Shown: piece by piece, positions 52,484 to 61,436 of the stretch
Numbering within the stretch: position 1 is the stretch's first letter
Layout of the letters: each line of letters begins with the position of its first letter
Origin: Diplocloster hominis
GTDB lineage: Bacteria > Bacillota > Clostridia > Lachnospirales > Lachnospiraceae
Reading direction: 5' to 3'
DNA: 64,000 nucleotides
NCBI RefSeq assembly: GCF_032380655.1
Contig: NZ_JAWDIY010000015.1
Span: 1-64,000 of the forward strand
Position numbers and translations under genes: made by a program
Notes under the pieces: generated by a model
The model's input: the letters and a program-made list of their open reading frames with translations, nothing else
Database searches by the model: none
What the model was told of the DNA's origin: nothing

Positions 52484-52751
52484 GTATACCTTATGGAGCA
52501 GCGAAAGCTGCGACCCCGCCCGCAGGGCATGCGTTATGGTATGCTGTAAAGTATACCTTATGGAGCAGCGAAAGCTGCGACCCCGCCCGGAGGGCATGCG
52601 TTATGGTATGCTGTAAAGTATACCTTATGGAGCAGCGAAAGCTGCGACCCCGCCCGGAGGGCATGCATTATGGTATGCTGTAAAGTATACCTTATGGAGC
52701 AGCGGAGGCTGCGACCCCGCCCGGAGGGCGTGCGTTATGGTATGCTGTAAA
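52484..52751 (+). repeat. Four 67-bp tandem repeats in the pduC leader
   Basis: Four head-to-tail copies with an exact 67-bp period (starting 52484, 52551, 52618 and 52685) lie between the promoter and pduC. Each unit contains GCAGC-GAAA-GCTGC, GCCC-GGA-GGGC and an enclosing ATACC/GGTAT pair; an alternative stem GCATGC/GTATGC overlaps these. Differences between copies fall in loops or at positions that keep a wobble pair, so the stems are preserved. The units are contiguous without spacers, so this is not a CRISPR array. A role as a repeated RNA regulator-binding or switch element is inferred. Confidence 0.9.
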
Positions 52752-52798
52752 GTATACATAAGAATCAGAGAAATGAATCTAAAATAAAGGTGAAATCT

Positions 52799-54463
52799 AT
52801 GAGCAGATCAAAGAGAATCAATGTTTTGAATGCAAGGCCGGTGAATCAGGACGGATTTATCGACGAATGGCCGGAAAAAGGATTTATCGCTATGAAAAGC
52901 CCCTACGATCCCAAGCCTTCCATAACCATCCGGGACGGAGTGATCGTAGAATTAGACGGAAAGAAACGGGAAGACTTCGACTTTATCGACCAGTTCATCG
53001 CGGACTACGCGATCCGGATCGACCGTGCCGAGGCCTCTATGGAGATTTCCTCCCTGGAAATCGCACGGATGCTGGTAGATATCCGGGTTTCCCGAAAAGA
53101 GATATTGAAAGTGGTGTCCGGTATCACTCCTGCCAAGATGGTGGAAGTGATCAATGAATTGAATGTAGTGGAAATGATGATGGCTATGCAGAAGATGCGG
53201 GCCAGAAAGACGCCTGCGAACCAGGCGCACATCACGAACCTGAAGGATGATCCGGCTCAGATCGCGGCGGACGCGGCGGAAGGAGCCTTAAGAGGTTTCC
53301 GGGAAGAGGAGACCACCATGAGTACCGCCAGATACGCTCCGTTTAATGCCATCGCCCTGCTGATCGGCGCGCAGGCCGGCAGAAGGGGTGTGCTCACCCA
53401 GTGTTCTTCGGAGGAAGCGACGGAGCTGGAGCTGGGAATCCGCGGATTCACCACCTATGCCGAGACGATCTCTGTGTATGGAACCGAGCAGGTATTTGTG
53501 GACGGGGATGACACCCCTTATTCCAAGGCGTTTTTGAACGCCGCTTACGCATCCAGAGGATTAAAGACCCGGTTTACATCCGGGGCGGGTTCCGAAGTGC
53601 TGATGGGAAATGCGGAACAAAAGTCCATGCTGTATCTGGAATGCAGATGCCTGTATGTGACCAAAGGCGGCGGTTCCCAGGGAATCCAGAACGGATCGGT
53701 CAGCTGTATCGGCATACCGGCCAGCGTGCCTTCCGGTATCCGGGAAGTGTTGGGAGAGAATCTGGTGGCTTCCATGCTGGGATTGGAGTGCGCATCCTCC
53801 AACGACCAGAGCTTTTCCCATTCCGATATGCGGCGTACGGCGAGAACCATGCTGCAGTTTATGCCGGGAACTGATTTTATATTCTCCGGTTACGCGGGGG
53901 AACCCAACTATGACAATATGTTCGCGGGCTCAAACTTTGACGCCGAGGACTTTGACGATTATAATGTATTACAGAGGGACATGCAGGTGGACGGCGGCCT
54001 TCGTCCGGTGAAGGAAGAAGAAGTGATTGCCGTCAGGAACAAAGCGGCCAGAGCGGTTCAGGCGGTGTTCCGTTACCTTGGTCTGACAGAGATCACCGAT
54101 GAACAGGTGGAAGCCGTCACTTATGCCCATGGCAGTAAGGATACGCTGTCCCGGGACGCAGCTGCGGATCTGATCGCTGTGGAAGAGATGATGAACCGGG
54201 GTGTCACCGGTATCGATATTGTAAAAGCGCTGGACGAGAGCGGATTTTCCGATGTGGCGGAAAGCATCCTGAGTATGTTAAAGCAGCGTGTGGTCGGAGA
54301 TTACATGCAGACGTCGGCGATCCTGGATACGGATTTCCATGTGATGTCCGGAGTAAACCTGCCGAATGATTATCTGGGGCCGGGTACCGGATACCGGGTC
54401 AGCGGTGATCGCTGGGAAGAGATCAAGGCGATTCCCCACAGAATCGACCCGAATCAATTTTAG
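52799..54463 (+). CDS. pduC: Adenosylcobalamin-dependent diol/glycerol dehydratase, large subunit
   Basis: A 554-residue large subunit, the same length as PduC of Salmonella and PddA of Klebsiella. It forms the TIM barrel that binds adenosylcobalamin and the diol and converts 1,2-propanediol or glycerol to propionaldehyde or 3-hydroxypropionaldehyde. Recognisable family segments include RSKRINVLNARPVNQDGFI, the glycine-rich YVTKGGGSQGIQNG and MPGTDFIFSGYAGEPNYDN. The ATG at 52799 has AAAGGTGA upstream; an in-frame GTG nine bases earlier is less likely. First gene of the operon, after a long repeat-bearing leader. Confidence 0.95.
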   Translation: MSRSKRINVLNARPVNQDGFIDEWPEKGFIAMKSPYDPKPSITIRDGVIVELDGKKREDFDFIDQFIADYAIRIDRAEASMEISSLEIARMLVDIRVSRKEILKVVSGITPAKMVEVINELNVVEMMMAMQKMRARKTPANQAHITNLKDDPAQIAADAAEGALRGFREEETTMSTARYAPFNAIALLIGAQAGRRGVLTQCSSEEATELELGIRGFTTYAETISVYGTEQVFVDGDDTPYSKAFLNAAYASRGLKTRFTSGAGSEVLMGNAEQKSMLYLECRCLYVTKGGGSQGIQNGSVSCIGIPASVPSGIREVLGENLVASMLGLECASSNDQSFSHSDMRRTARTMLQFMPGTDFIFSGYAGEPNYDNMFAGSNFDAEDFDDYNVLQRDMQVDGGLRPVKEEEVIAVRNKAARAVQAVFRYLGLTEITDEQVEAVTYAHGSKDTLSRDAAADLIAVEEMMNRGVTGIDIVKALDESGFSDVAESILSMLKQRVVGDYMQTSAILDTDFHVMSGVNLPNDYLGPGTGYRVSGDRWEEIKAIPHRIDPNQF

Positions 54464-54474
54464 GAGGTGTATCC

Positions 54475-55110
54475 ATGGAAATCAACGAGCAGCTGATCAA
54501 ACAGATTACGGAAATCGTAGTAAAACAAATCAACGGTCAGGGGAGCGAAAATCAGCATCCCCAGACTCCGAAAACCTCCTATGAAGGATATCCGGTGGCC
54601 CGTAAAGGTACCGATCCCAAGGAAGTGGTGATCGGCGTAGGGCCGGCTTTTCAACGGGAAATCAATTATACCATCAACGGTCTTGATCTAAAGGAAGTGC
54701 TGAAAAATATCGAGGCGGGAATCGAGGAAGAAGGGATGGTGCCCAGAGTGGTGAAGATCCTGAAAACCTCTGATGTCTGCTTTATGGGGCTGGAAGCCGC
54801 CAAACTGAGTGGTTCCGGTGTGGGAATCGGCCTGCAGTCCAAAGGCACGGCCGTCATCCACCAGAAAGACCTGTATCCGTTGTCCAATCTGGAGCTTTTC
54901 CCTCAGGCGCCGTTAATGACCCTTGAAAGCTACCGGATGATCGGGGCGAACGCGGCCAAGTACGGAAAAGGGGAGAAAGTTACTCCGATGGAAGGACGAA
55001 ACGATCCCATGGTCCGGGCTTCCTATCAGGTAAAGGCAGCGCTGATGCATATCAAGGAGACGGAACAGGTAGATAAGAATATTCCTTATATCGAATGGGC
55101 GGAGGTATAG
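54475..55110 (+). CDS. pduD: Diol dehydratase medium subunit
   Basis: A 211-residue subunit that binds the lower face of the cofactor together with PduC. Family segments VVIGVGPAFQ, GSGVGIGLQSKGTAVIHQ and LSNLELFPQAPL are intact. The N-terminus, MEINEQLIKQITEIVVKQ, closely resembles the amphipathic PduD peptide that targets the enzyme into bacterial microcompartments, and it is followed by a Gly/Ser/Gln/Pro linker. No shell gene is in the window. GGAGGTG lies at the pduC stop, 11 bases before this start. Confidence 0.93.
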   Translation: MEINEQLIKQITEIVVKQINGQGSENQHPQTPKTSYEGYPVARKGTDPKEVVIGVGPAFQREINYTINGLDLKEVLKNIEAGIEEEGMVPRVVKILKTSDVCFMGLEAAKLSGSGVGIGLQSKGTAVIHQKDLYPLSNLELFPQAPLMTLESYRMIGANAAKYGKGEKVTPMEGRNDPMVRASYQVKAALMHIKETEQVDKNIPYIEWAEV

Positions 55111-55113
55111 AGC

Positions 55114-55506
55114 ATGAGATATCCGTTAGGAGAATATGAAGCGGATTCGATCCGCTCCAAAACAGGAAAAAAATTAGACGAAATCACTTTGGATGAGATC
55201 CGCAAAGGGCATGTCTCACCGGAGGATATTAAAATATCCAAGGAAATGTTGTATAATCAGGGGCAGGTAGCAAAGGACAGCGACAATCCTGCTCTGGCAG
55301 CGAATTTTGAACGGGCATCGGAACTGGTGGATGTACCGGATGATGTGATTTTACACATGTATGACAAGCTGCGGCCGAACCGCTCCACGAAGTTAGAGCT
55401 GGTGACGATCGCAAAGGATCTTCTGGAAAAATATCACGCGCCGAATTGTGCGAAGCTGGTGCTGGAGGCGGCGGATATCTACGAAAAGAGAGGGATTCTT
55501 CTTTGA
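55114..55506 (+). CDS. pduE: Diol dehydratase small subunit
   Basis: A 130-residue subunit completing the (alpha-beta-gamma)2 enzyme. The conserved core YPLGEYEADSIRSKTGKKLDE, LARNFERA-like NFERASELV and YDKLRPNRST are present. It lacks the N-terminal extension found in PduE of enteric bacteria, which is why it is shorter. It begins three bases after pduD with GGAGG upstream. Its last four bases overlap the start of the reactivase gene. Confidence 0.93.
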   Translation: MRYPLGEYEADSIRSKTGKKLDEITLDEIRKGHVSPEDIKISKEMLYNQGQVAKDSDNPALAANFERASELVDVPDDVILHMYDKLRPNRSTKLELVTIAKDLLEKYHAPNCAKLVLEAADIYEKRGILL

Positions 55507-57329
55507 ACTATATCGCAGGCGTAGACATTGGCAATTCCACAACAGAAGTCTGTATCGCAGCTTTCGAAGACGGCAGGCTTCATTTCCTGGGAAGCGCATC
55601 GAAGATGACGACCGGAACCAAGGGGACCCAGGCCAATGTCGCAGGAATTCTGGCCGCTTTAAAAGAGGCCTGTGAAAAACTGAATATGTCTGCCGGTGAG
55701 ATATCGCTGATTCGTATCAATGAGGCGGCCCCGGTAATCGGGGACACCGCTATGGAGACGATCACGGAGACGATTATTACGGAATCCTCCATGATCGGGC
55801 ATAACCCATCCACCCCGGCAGGTGAGGGGCAGGCGGTGGGACGCACGATTTCCCTCAGACATCTGAAACAGGGCAATTCCTACACGCCTTATATTGTCAT
55901 GGCGGATAAAAGCCACTCCTATGAAGAAGTGGCGGATACGATGAACCGCTATGCGCAGGCCAGAAATGTGACCGGGATGATTCTGCAGGCGGACGAGGCG
56001 GTGCTGGTGGAAAACCGTCTGGAACGCAAGATCCCTATCGTGGATGAAGTCCGGTATATGGAAAAGATCCCGGAAGGGAAGCTGGCGGCACTGGAGGTGG
56101 CTATGGCCGGTTCCAGCGTGCATATGCTGTCGAACCCATACGGAATCGCGACGCTACTGGAGCTTGACGCCCAGGAGACAAAAATGGTCACACCCATAGC
56201 CAAAAGCCTGATCGGCAAACGTAGCGCTGTGGTGATAAAGACACCTCACGGCAATGTCCGGGAACAGATCCTGCCGGCAGGTGAGATCTACATAGAGGCA
56301 GAGAATGACCAGACCGTGAATATCGACGCGGGAGCGGACGCCATCATGCAGGCGCTGTCACAGGCCGGCGAGATCAGGGATATTCACGGGCAGGAGCAGA
56401 CAAATGTAGGAAACATGCTGGTCCGGATCAAAAAGGGGATGAGCACGGTTTCTGATGAGGATCAGGAAGAAATCCGCATCACGGATCTGCTGGCTGTGGA
56501 TACGCTGGCGCCGGTGGTCATATCAGGTGCCCTGGCAGGGGAAACCTGTCTGGAGAAAGCGGTGGGAATCGCCGCCATGGTAAAAACCAGGCAGCTTCCC
56601 ATGGAAAAGATCGCGGATGAACTGCGAAGACAGCTTAAGACGAAGGTAAAGGTAGCGGGTGTGGAGGCGGTAATGGCTTCGCTTGGCGCTATGACAACGC
56701 CGGGAACCAGGCTTCCGCTTGCGATTTTGGATCTGGGCGGCGGTTCTACGGACGCGGCGGTAATGACCTCTAAAGGAACCGTGCGGATGGTACATCAGGC
56801 AGGAGCCGGCGAGCTGGTCACCATGCTCATTCAGACCGAGCTGGGGCTTCACAGCAAAAATACAGCGGAACAGATGAAACGGTACCCGCTGGCTAAGGTA
56901 GAGAGCCTGTTCCATATGCGGTTGGAAAGCGGAGCGATCGAGTTTTTTCCGGATGCGATTGAACCAAAATATTTCGGCAGTGTGGTGCTGCTGACCGGAA
57001 AAGAAATGATCCGGATAGACGAAGATATCCCGATGGAAAAGATCGTCGCGGTGCGGCGGGAAGCCAAACGGAAAGTATTCGTGACCAATGCTGTCAGAGC
57101 GCTTAAGGCAGTGGCGCCGGAACAGGATCTTAGGAATATACCGAACGTCGTATTGGTCGGCGGATCGGCGGAGGATTTTGAGATACCGGAAATGCTGATG
57201 GAAAAATTTGCCGAATACCGGATCGTCTGCGGCCGGGGCAATATCCGCCGGACGGAGGGCCCCAGGAATGCGGTGGCCACCGGACTGGTTTTGTCTTATC
57301 TGGGTGATAGCCATGTTGATGATGAATAA
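55503..57329 (+). CDS. ddrA: Diol dehydratase reactivase, large subunit
   Basis: A 608-residue ATP-dependent chaperone (DdrA/PduG/DhaF) that releases damaged cobalamin from inactivated diol dehydratase. The actin-like phosphate loop GVDIGNSTTEV is at the N-terminus, with a second ATPase motif, LDLGGGSTDAA, near residue 405. The best start is the TTG at 55503: it overlaps the pduE stop (TTGA), has AGAGAGGG eight bases upstream and gives the usual family length. A frame from 55446 would add 19 residues that belong to pduE DNA. It forms an (alpha-beta)2 complex with the next product. Confidence 0.93.
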   Translation: MNYIAGVDIGNSTTEVCIAAFEDGRLHFLGSASKMTTGTKGTQANVAGILAALKEACEKLNMSAGEISLIRINEAAPVIGDTAMETITETIITESSMIGHNPSTPAGEGQAVGRTISLRHLKQGNSYTPYIVMADKSHSYEEVADTMNRYAQARNVTGMILQADEAVLVENRLERKIPIVDEVRYMEKIPEGKLAALEVAMAGSSVHMLSNPYGIATLLELDAQETKMVTPIAKSLIGKRSAVVIKTPHGNVREQILPAGEIYIEAENDQTVNIDAGADAIMQALSQAGEIRDIHGQEQTNVGNMLVRIKKGMSTVSDEDQEEIRITDLLAVDTLAPVVISGALAGETCLEKAVGIAAMVKTRQLPMEKIADELRRQLKTKVKVAGVEAVMASLGAMTTPGTRLPLAILDLGGGSTDAAVMTSKGTVRMVHQAGAGELVTMLIQTELGLHSKNTAEQMKRYPLAKVESLFHMRLESGAIEFFPDAIEPKYFGSVVLLTGKEMIRIDEDIPMEKIVAVRREAKRKVFVTNAVRALKAVAPEQDLRNIPNVVLVGGSAEDFEIPEMLMEKFAEYRIVCGRGNIRRTEGPRNAVATGLVLSYLGDSHVDDE

Positions 57330-57657
57330 ACCAAGTATTTTTATCTATATATCCGATGCCAGGATGGATCTGCTTTTGGAGATCTGCGCTGGAATCGAAG
57401 AAGAGGGTGTGCCCTACGAGGTGCGGGAAATGCCGATGCAGGATGTGGACGCGTTGGCATATGCCGCGGCGGAGGAGTCGGTTCTCGGTTCCGGAATCGG
57501 AATCGCAGGGGATACGGCTGCGATGCAGCTTCGGAAGATTCCGAAAGGGCAGAATATATTTAAGATCGTACATCCCGGCATGGAACAGTGCCGCGCATTA
57601 GGGGCAAACAGTGCCAGGGCGGTCAAACGCCAGAAATTTAAGGGGAATGACGTATGA
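57313..57657 (+). CDS. ddrB: Diol dehydratase reactivase, small subunit
   Basis: A 114-residue DdrB/PduH/DhaG protein. The family core IFIYISDARMDLLLEICAGI, GSGIGIAGDTAAMQLRKIP and HPGMEQCRALGANSARAVK resembles the medium dehydratase subunit, which it displaces during reactivation. The ATG at 57313, preceded by GGGTGA, overlaps ddrA by 17 bases; an ATG nine bases later is possible. The stop overlaps the pduO start by four bases. Confidence 0.92.
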   Translation: MLMMNKPSIFIYISDARMDLLLEICAGIEEEGVPYEVREMPMQDVDALAYAAAEESVLGSGIGIAGDTAAMQLRKIPKGQNIFKIVHPGMEQCRALGANSARAVKRQKFKGNDV

Positions 57658-58751
57658 GCATTTATACTAGAACCGGCGACAGTGGAATGACCAGTCTTAT
57701 GAAAGAAAAAAATATATCAAAATCCGATGACCGGATCCAGCTGCTGGGGACCATTGATGAGCTGACCAGCAACCTGGGGCTTGTGAAGGCAGACACGGAC
57801 CAGACGAATGTTGTGGAGTTTCTGGAGCGGATTCAGAATAATCTGATGACGGTTATGGCGAAGGTGGCGGACCCGTTTAATAAGGATTACCGGCTGAATA
57901 AGGATGAAGTCACAGCTCTGGAGCAGGAGATCAACCGCCTGGAGAGTCTGTTTGAGCGGGAAAAAAAGTTTATCCTTCCCGGTAAGACCAGACGGTCGGC
58001 GCAGATGGATGTGGCCCGGACTGTGGCCAGAAGGGCGGAGCGCTGGCTGGTGGCTGTGGATAAAAAATACGGCGGCGACCAGGTCATAAAACAGTATATG
58101 AACCGGCTGGCCGATTATCTCTATATGTTGGCCAGGTATACAGATTACTCTGAAAGCAACCGGCAGAAAGATCAGCCGGAAGCCCTTGCGAATTCCCGGG
58201 AATCAGCGGCACCTGCCGGTTCCGGCCTGAATACACCGGCGCCGGGCGGGAACGAACAGACGGAGGGACAGGACAAAATGCAGATGAAAGAAATGAATGA
58301 GGCACTGGTGCAGGCTGTCCTGCACAGGCTGGGAACTCCCGGCCGTGTGGGTCTGGACCTGGCGAAAAAGCTGATCGAGAAAATAGAGCTGCATGCGCTG
58401 CAGATGGGGCTTCCTTCCGTGATCGCCATCTGTACGCCGGAAGGCAATCCGGTGGCGGTTCATGTGATGGACGGCGCGTTCCTGGCGAGCTTTGATATAG
58501 CGATGAAGAAGGCGTACACATCGGTAGCGGTGAAAATGTCTACGATGGAGTTAAGCGCGTTAGCGCAGCCGGGCGGTACCTTCTACGGTGTGGATAAGGC
58601 AGACAACGGCCGGCTGATTATCTTTGGCGGCGGCATCCCGTTAAAAGCGGGGGATACGATTATCGGCGGCCTTGGAATCAGCGGCGGAACCGGAGAGCAG
58701 GATCATGAGCTGGCAGAGTATGGACAGCAGGTATTAAAGGAACTGCTGTAA
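57654..58751 (+). CDS. pduO: Cob(I)alamin adenosyltransferase fused to a GlcG/HbpS-like domain
   Basis: A 365-residue PduO-type protein. Residues 1-165 form the ATP:corrinoid adenosyltransferase, recognised from YTRTGDSGMTSLM, the DELTSNLGL segment and ARTVARRAERW. A low-complexity linker (about 170-205) leads to a C-terminal GlcG/HbpS (DUF336) domain (about 210-365) with ending segments GGIPLKAGD and GGLGISGGTGEQD. It makes adenosylcobalamin for the dehydratase. The C-terminal domain binds haem or corrinoid in some homologues. The ATGA overlap with ddrB shows coupling. Confidence 0.93.
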   Translation: MSIYTRTGDSGMTSLMKEKNISKSDDRIQLLGTIDELTSNLGLVKADTDQTNVVEFLERIQNNLMTVMAKVADPFNKDYRLNKDEVTALEQEINRLESLFEREKKFILPGKTRRSAQMDVARTVARRAERWLVAVDKKYGGDQVIKQYMNRLADYLYMLARYTDYSESNRQKDQPEALANSRESAAPAGSGLNTPAPGGNEQTEGQDKMQMKEMNEALVQAVLHRLGTPGRVGLDLAKKLIEKIELHALQMGLPSVIAICTPEGNPVAVHVMDGAFLASFDIAMKKAYTSVAVKMSTMELSALAQPGGTFYGVDKADNGRLIIFGGGIPLKAGDTIIGGLGISGGTGEQDHELAEYGQQVLKELL

Positions 58752-58796
58752 GTTGCGTATGTTTTTCATCCGATCACATATCAGGAGGTACGAGCA

Positions 58797-61322
58797 GTGA
58801 ATAAATTTTATGAGGACGATATAGAAAAGAGCCCGAGAATTCAGAAACTCATCGATCATCTGTATGAGAAATTGCCGGTGATCGAGGCTGACCGGGCTGT
58901 TTTGCTGACTGAAAGCTATAAAGAGACGGAAGGGGAACCGGTGATTACCAGAAGGGCCAAAGCCTTCCACAAGATCTGCACGAAGCTTCCCATTACCATC
59001 CGGCCGGATGAGCTGATCGTAGGAAGTAACAGCATTGCGCCCAGAGGCTGCCAGGTTTTTCCGGAGTATTCTTTTGAGTGGCTGGAAAAAGAATTTGACA
59101 CGGTCGGGACAAGAGATGCTGATCCGTTCTATATGTCGGAGGATACGAAGAAAAAACTCCATGAAGTGTATCAATACTGGAAAGGGAAGACGACCAGTGA
59201 ACTGGCCACTTCCTATATGGCGCCGGAGACTCTGTTGGCTATGGAACACAACATGTTTACTCCGGGGAACTATTTTTATAACGGGATCGGACATTTTACT
59301 GTAAAATACGAAGAGGTGCTGGAAATCGGTTTTGAGGGAATCAGGGCCAAAGCGGAGGCGGAGCTGGAAGCGTGCCGTGTGTCTGACGCGGACTATGCGA
59401 AGAGGTCCCATTTCCTGGAAGCGGTAATCTTAAGCTGCCAGGCCGCCATCGATTACGCTTATCGATATGCTGCCCTGGCGCTTGAGGAGGCGGCGAAGGA
59501 GAACAGCAGGCAGAGAAAATTAGAGCTGCTTCTGATTGCGCAGAACTGTGCAAGGGTACCCGCGAAGCCTGCCAGAACCTTCTACGAGGCATGCCAGTCC
59601 TTCTGGTTCGTGCAGATGCTGATCCAGACGGAATCCTCCGGGCATTCGATTTCTCCCGGACGGTTCGACCAATATATGTATCCGTATTATAAAGCGGATA
59701 TGGAAGCCGGAAGGGTTACCCGCGAATTTGCCCAGGAGCTGATGGACTGCATCTGGGTGAAATTAAATGACCTGAATAAGGTGCGGGATAAAGATTCCGC
59801 GGATGGATTCGCAGGATACAGCCTGTTCCAGAACCTGATCGCAGGAGGCCAGGATGAAGAAGGAAATGATGTGACGAACGATCTGTCTTTTATGTGTATC
59901 GAGGCGTCCATGCATACCCAGCTGCCCGCCCCCTCCCTTTCCGTACGGGTGTGGAACGGCACGCCGGATGAATTCCTGATCAAGGCGGCGAAACTGACCA
60001 GGACCGGTGTGGGGCTTCCGGCTTATTACAATGACGAGGTGATCATTCCGGCTCTGATGAGCCGCGGAGTTACGATAGAGGATGCCAGGACTTATAACAT
60101 CATCGGCTGCGTGGAGCCCCAGAAGGCCGGCAAGACCGACGGATGGCATGATGCCGCATTCTTCAATATGTGCCGTCCGCTGGAGATGGTATTCTCAAGC
60201 GGGATGGAAAACGGTGTCCAGGTGGGGGTAAAAACCAAGGATATCGCTGCTATGAAGACTTTTGCTGAATTTATGGATGCTTATAAAGAGCAGATGAATT
60301 ATTTTATCGGGCTTATGGTCAATGCGGATAACGCCATCGATGTGGCCCATGCGGAGCTCTGCCCGCTTCCGTTCCAGTCCTGTATGATCGACGACTGTAT
60401 CAAACGGGGAAAATCACTGCAGGAAGGCGGGGCTGTCTATAACTTCACCGGTCCGCAGGGGTTCGGTATAGCCAATATGACAGATTCCCTGATGGCGGTT
60501 AAAAAACTGGTATTCGATGAGAAGAAGCTTACGCTGCCGGAATTCAAAAAAGCGTTGGACGACAACTTCGGGAAGGGCTTAAGTGAACAGCAGCTGCAGA
60601 CGCTTACCACCCGGATTGCCAAAGAAATGGTCCAGGCCGGTCAAAGCGTAGGGCCCGGGGAAATCCGGGTGATCTATGAGACGGTAAAAGAAAACAAAGT
60701 ATCCGAAGCGGATAAGAAAAAATATGACCAATTGCTGGCGTGGATCAATGATGTGCCGAAATATGGCAACGACATACCGGAGGTTGATGAGTTCGCCAGG
60801 GAAGTGGCATATACCTACACGAAACCCCTGCAGAATTATAAGAACCCCAGGGGCGGGATCTATCAGGCCGGATTGTATCCGGTATCGGCCAACGTTCCGC
60901 TGGGCGCCCAGACAGGAGCGACTCCGGACGGAAGGTTCGCAGGTACGCCGATCGCGGACGGTGTGGGACCGGTACAGGGCAAAGATACGAAGGGCCCGAC
61001 CGCTACGGCGAATTCTGTAGCCAGACTGGATCACATGATCGCTTCAAACGGCACTTTATTTAACCAAAAATTCCATCCCTCCGCTTTAAGCGGCATGGAG
61101 GGACTTCAGAAATTTGTATCTCTGATCCGGGCATTTTTCGATCAGAAGGGCATGCATATGCAGTTTAACGTCGTGAGCAGGGAGACTCTGCTGGATGCGC
61201 AGGCTCATCCTGAGAAATATAAGAACCTGGTAGTCCGGGTGGCAGGGTACAGTGCTTTGTTTACGACATTGTCCAAATCCTTGCAGGATGATATTATCAA
61301 CCGTACCGTGCAGGGATTCTGA
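58797..61322 (+). CDS. Glycyl-radical (B12-independent) glycerol/propanediol dehydratase
   Basis: An 841-residue glycyl-radical enzyme of the pyruvate-formate-lyase superfamily. The radical glycine is Gly817 in RVAGYSA, 24 residues from the C-terminus, as in the Clostridium butyricum glycerol dehydratase. The catalytic Cys438 and Glu440 lie in IGCVEPQ and Asp452 in GWHDAAFFN, reproducing the C433/E435/D447 spacing of that enzyme; His166 and His283 match H164 and H281. These residues support diol dehydration rather than formate or choline lysis. It follows pduO by 45 bases without a visible terminator, so it appears to share the B12-enzyme operon. GGAGGTACGAGC precedes the GTG start. Substrate choice between glycerol and 1,2-propanediol cannot be fixed. 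Confidence 0.9.
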   Translation: MNKFYEDDIEKSPRIQKLIDHLYEKLPVIEADRAVLLTESYKETEGEPVITRRAKAFHKICTKLPITIRPDELIVGSNSIAPRGCQVFPEYSFEWLEKEFDTVGTRDADPFYMSEDTKKKLHEVYQYWKGKTTSELATSYMAPETLLAMEHNMFTPGNYFYNGIGHFTVKYEEVLEIGFEGIRAKAEAELEACRVSDADYAKRSHFLEAVILSCQAAIDYAYRYAALALEEAAKENSRQRKLELLLIAQNCARVPAKPARTFYEACQSFWFVQMLIQTESSGHSISPGRFDQYMYPYYKADMEAGRVTREFAQELMDCIWVKLNDLNKVRDKDSADGFAGYSLFQNLIAGGQDEEGNDVTNDLSFMCIEASMHTQLPAPSLSVRVWNGTPDEFLIKAAKLTRTGVGLPAYYNDEVIIPALMSRGVTIEDARTYNIIGCVEPQKAGKTDGWHDAAFFNMCRPLEMVFSSGMENGVQVGVKTKDIAAMKTFAEFMDAYKEQMNYFIGLMVNADNAIDVAHAELCPLPFQSCMIDDCIKRGKSLQEGGAVYNFTGPQGFGIANMTDSLMAVKKLVFDEKKLTLPEFKKALDDNFGKGLSEQQLQTLTTRIAKEMVQAGQSVGPGEIRVIYETVKENKVSEADKKKYDQLLAWINDVPKYGNDIPEVDEFAREVAYTYTKPLQNYKNPRGGIYQAGLYPVSANVPLGAQTGATPDGRFAGTPIADGVGPVQGKDTKGPTATANSVARLDHMIASNGTLFNQKFHPSALSGMEGLQKFVSLIRAFFDQKGMHMQFNVVSRETLLDAQAHPEKYKNLVVRVAGYSALFTTLSKSLQDDIINRTVQGF

Positions 61323-61399
61323 TAAGAAGATTTTCAAAATGTTGGATTGATCAAGCGTTGTAAAATACTATTTTAAATTGTGATTAAAAAATGCGCCCG

Positions 61400-61424
61400 G
61401 GCTGCGTAAAGAATACGCGCAGCC
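61400..61424 (+). other. Small hairpin before the activase gene
   Basis: GGCTGC and GCAGCC, extended by GT/AC, form a short stem immediately upstream of the GGAGG ribosome binding site of the activase gene. It may tune the ratio of activase to dehydratase. No T-run follows. Confidence 0.5.
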
Positions 61425-61436
61425 GCTGGAGGTAAC

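Noticed and set aside
52284..52616. Open frames running into the 67-bp tandem repeats
   Set aside because: 67 is not a multiple of three, so the frame cannot be maintained through the array; no ribosome binding site is present and the frame starts upstream of the mapped promoter hexamers.
52484..52751. CRISPR array
   Set aside because: The 67-bp units are directly contiguous with no unique spacers, and there are no cas genes.
52397..52798. Cobalamin riboswitch before pduC
   Set aside because: I could not find the B12-box or the other conserved aptamer segments; the leader is filled by the 67-bp repeats.
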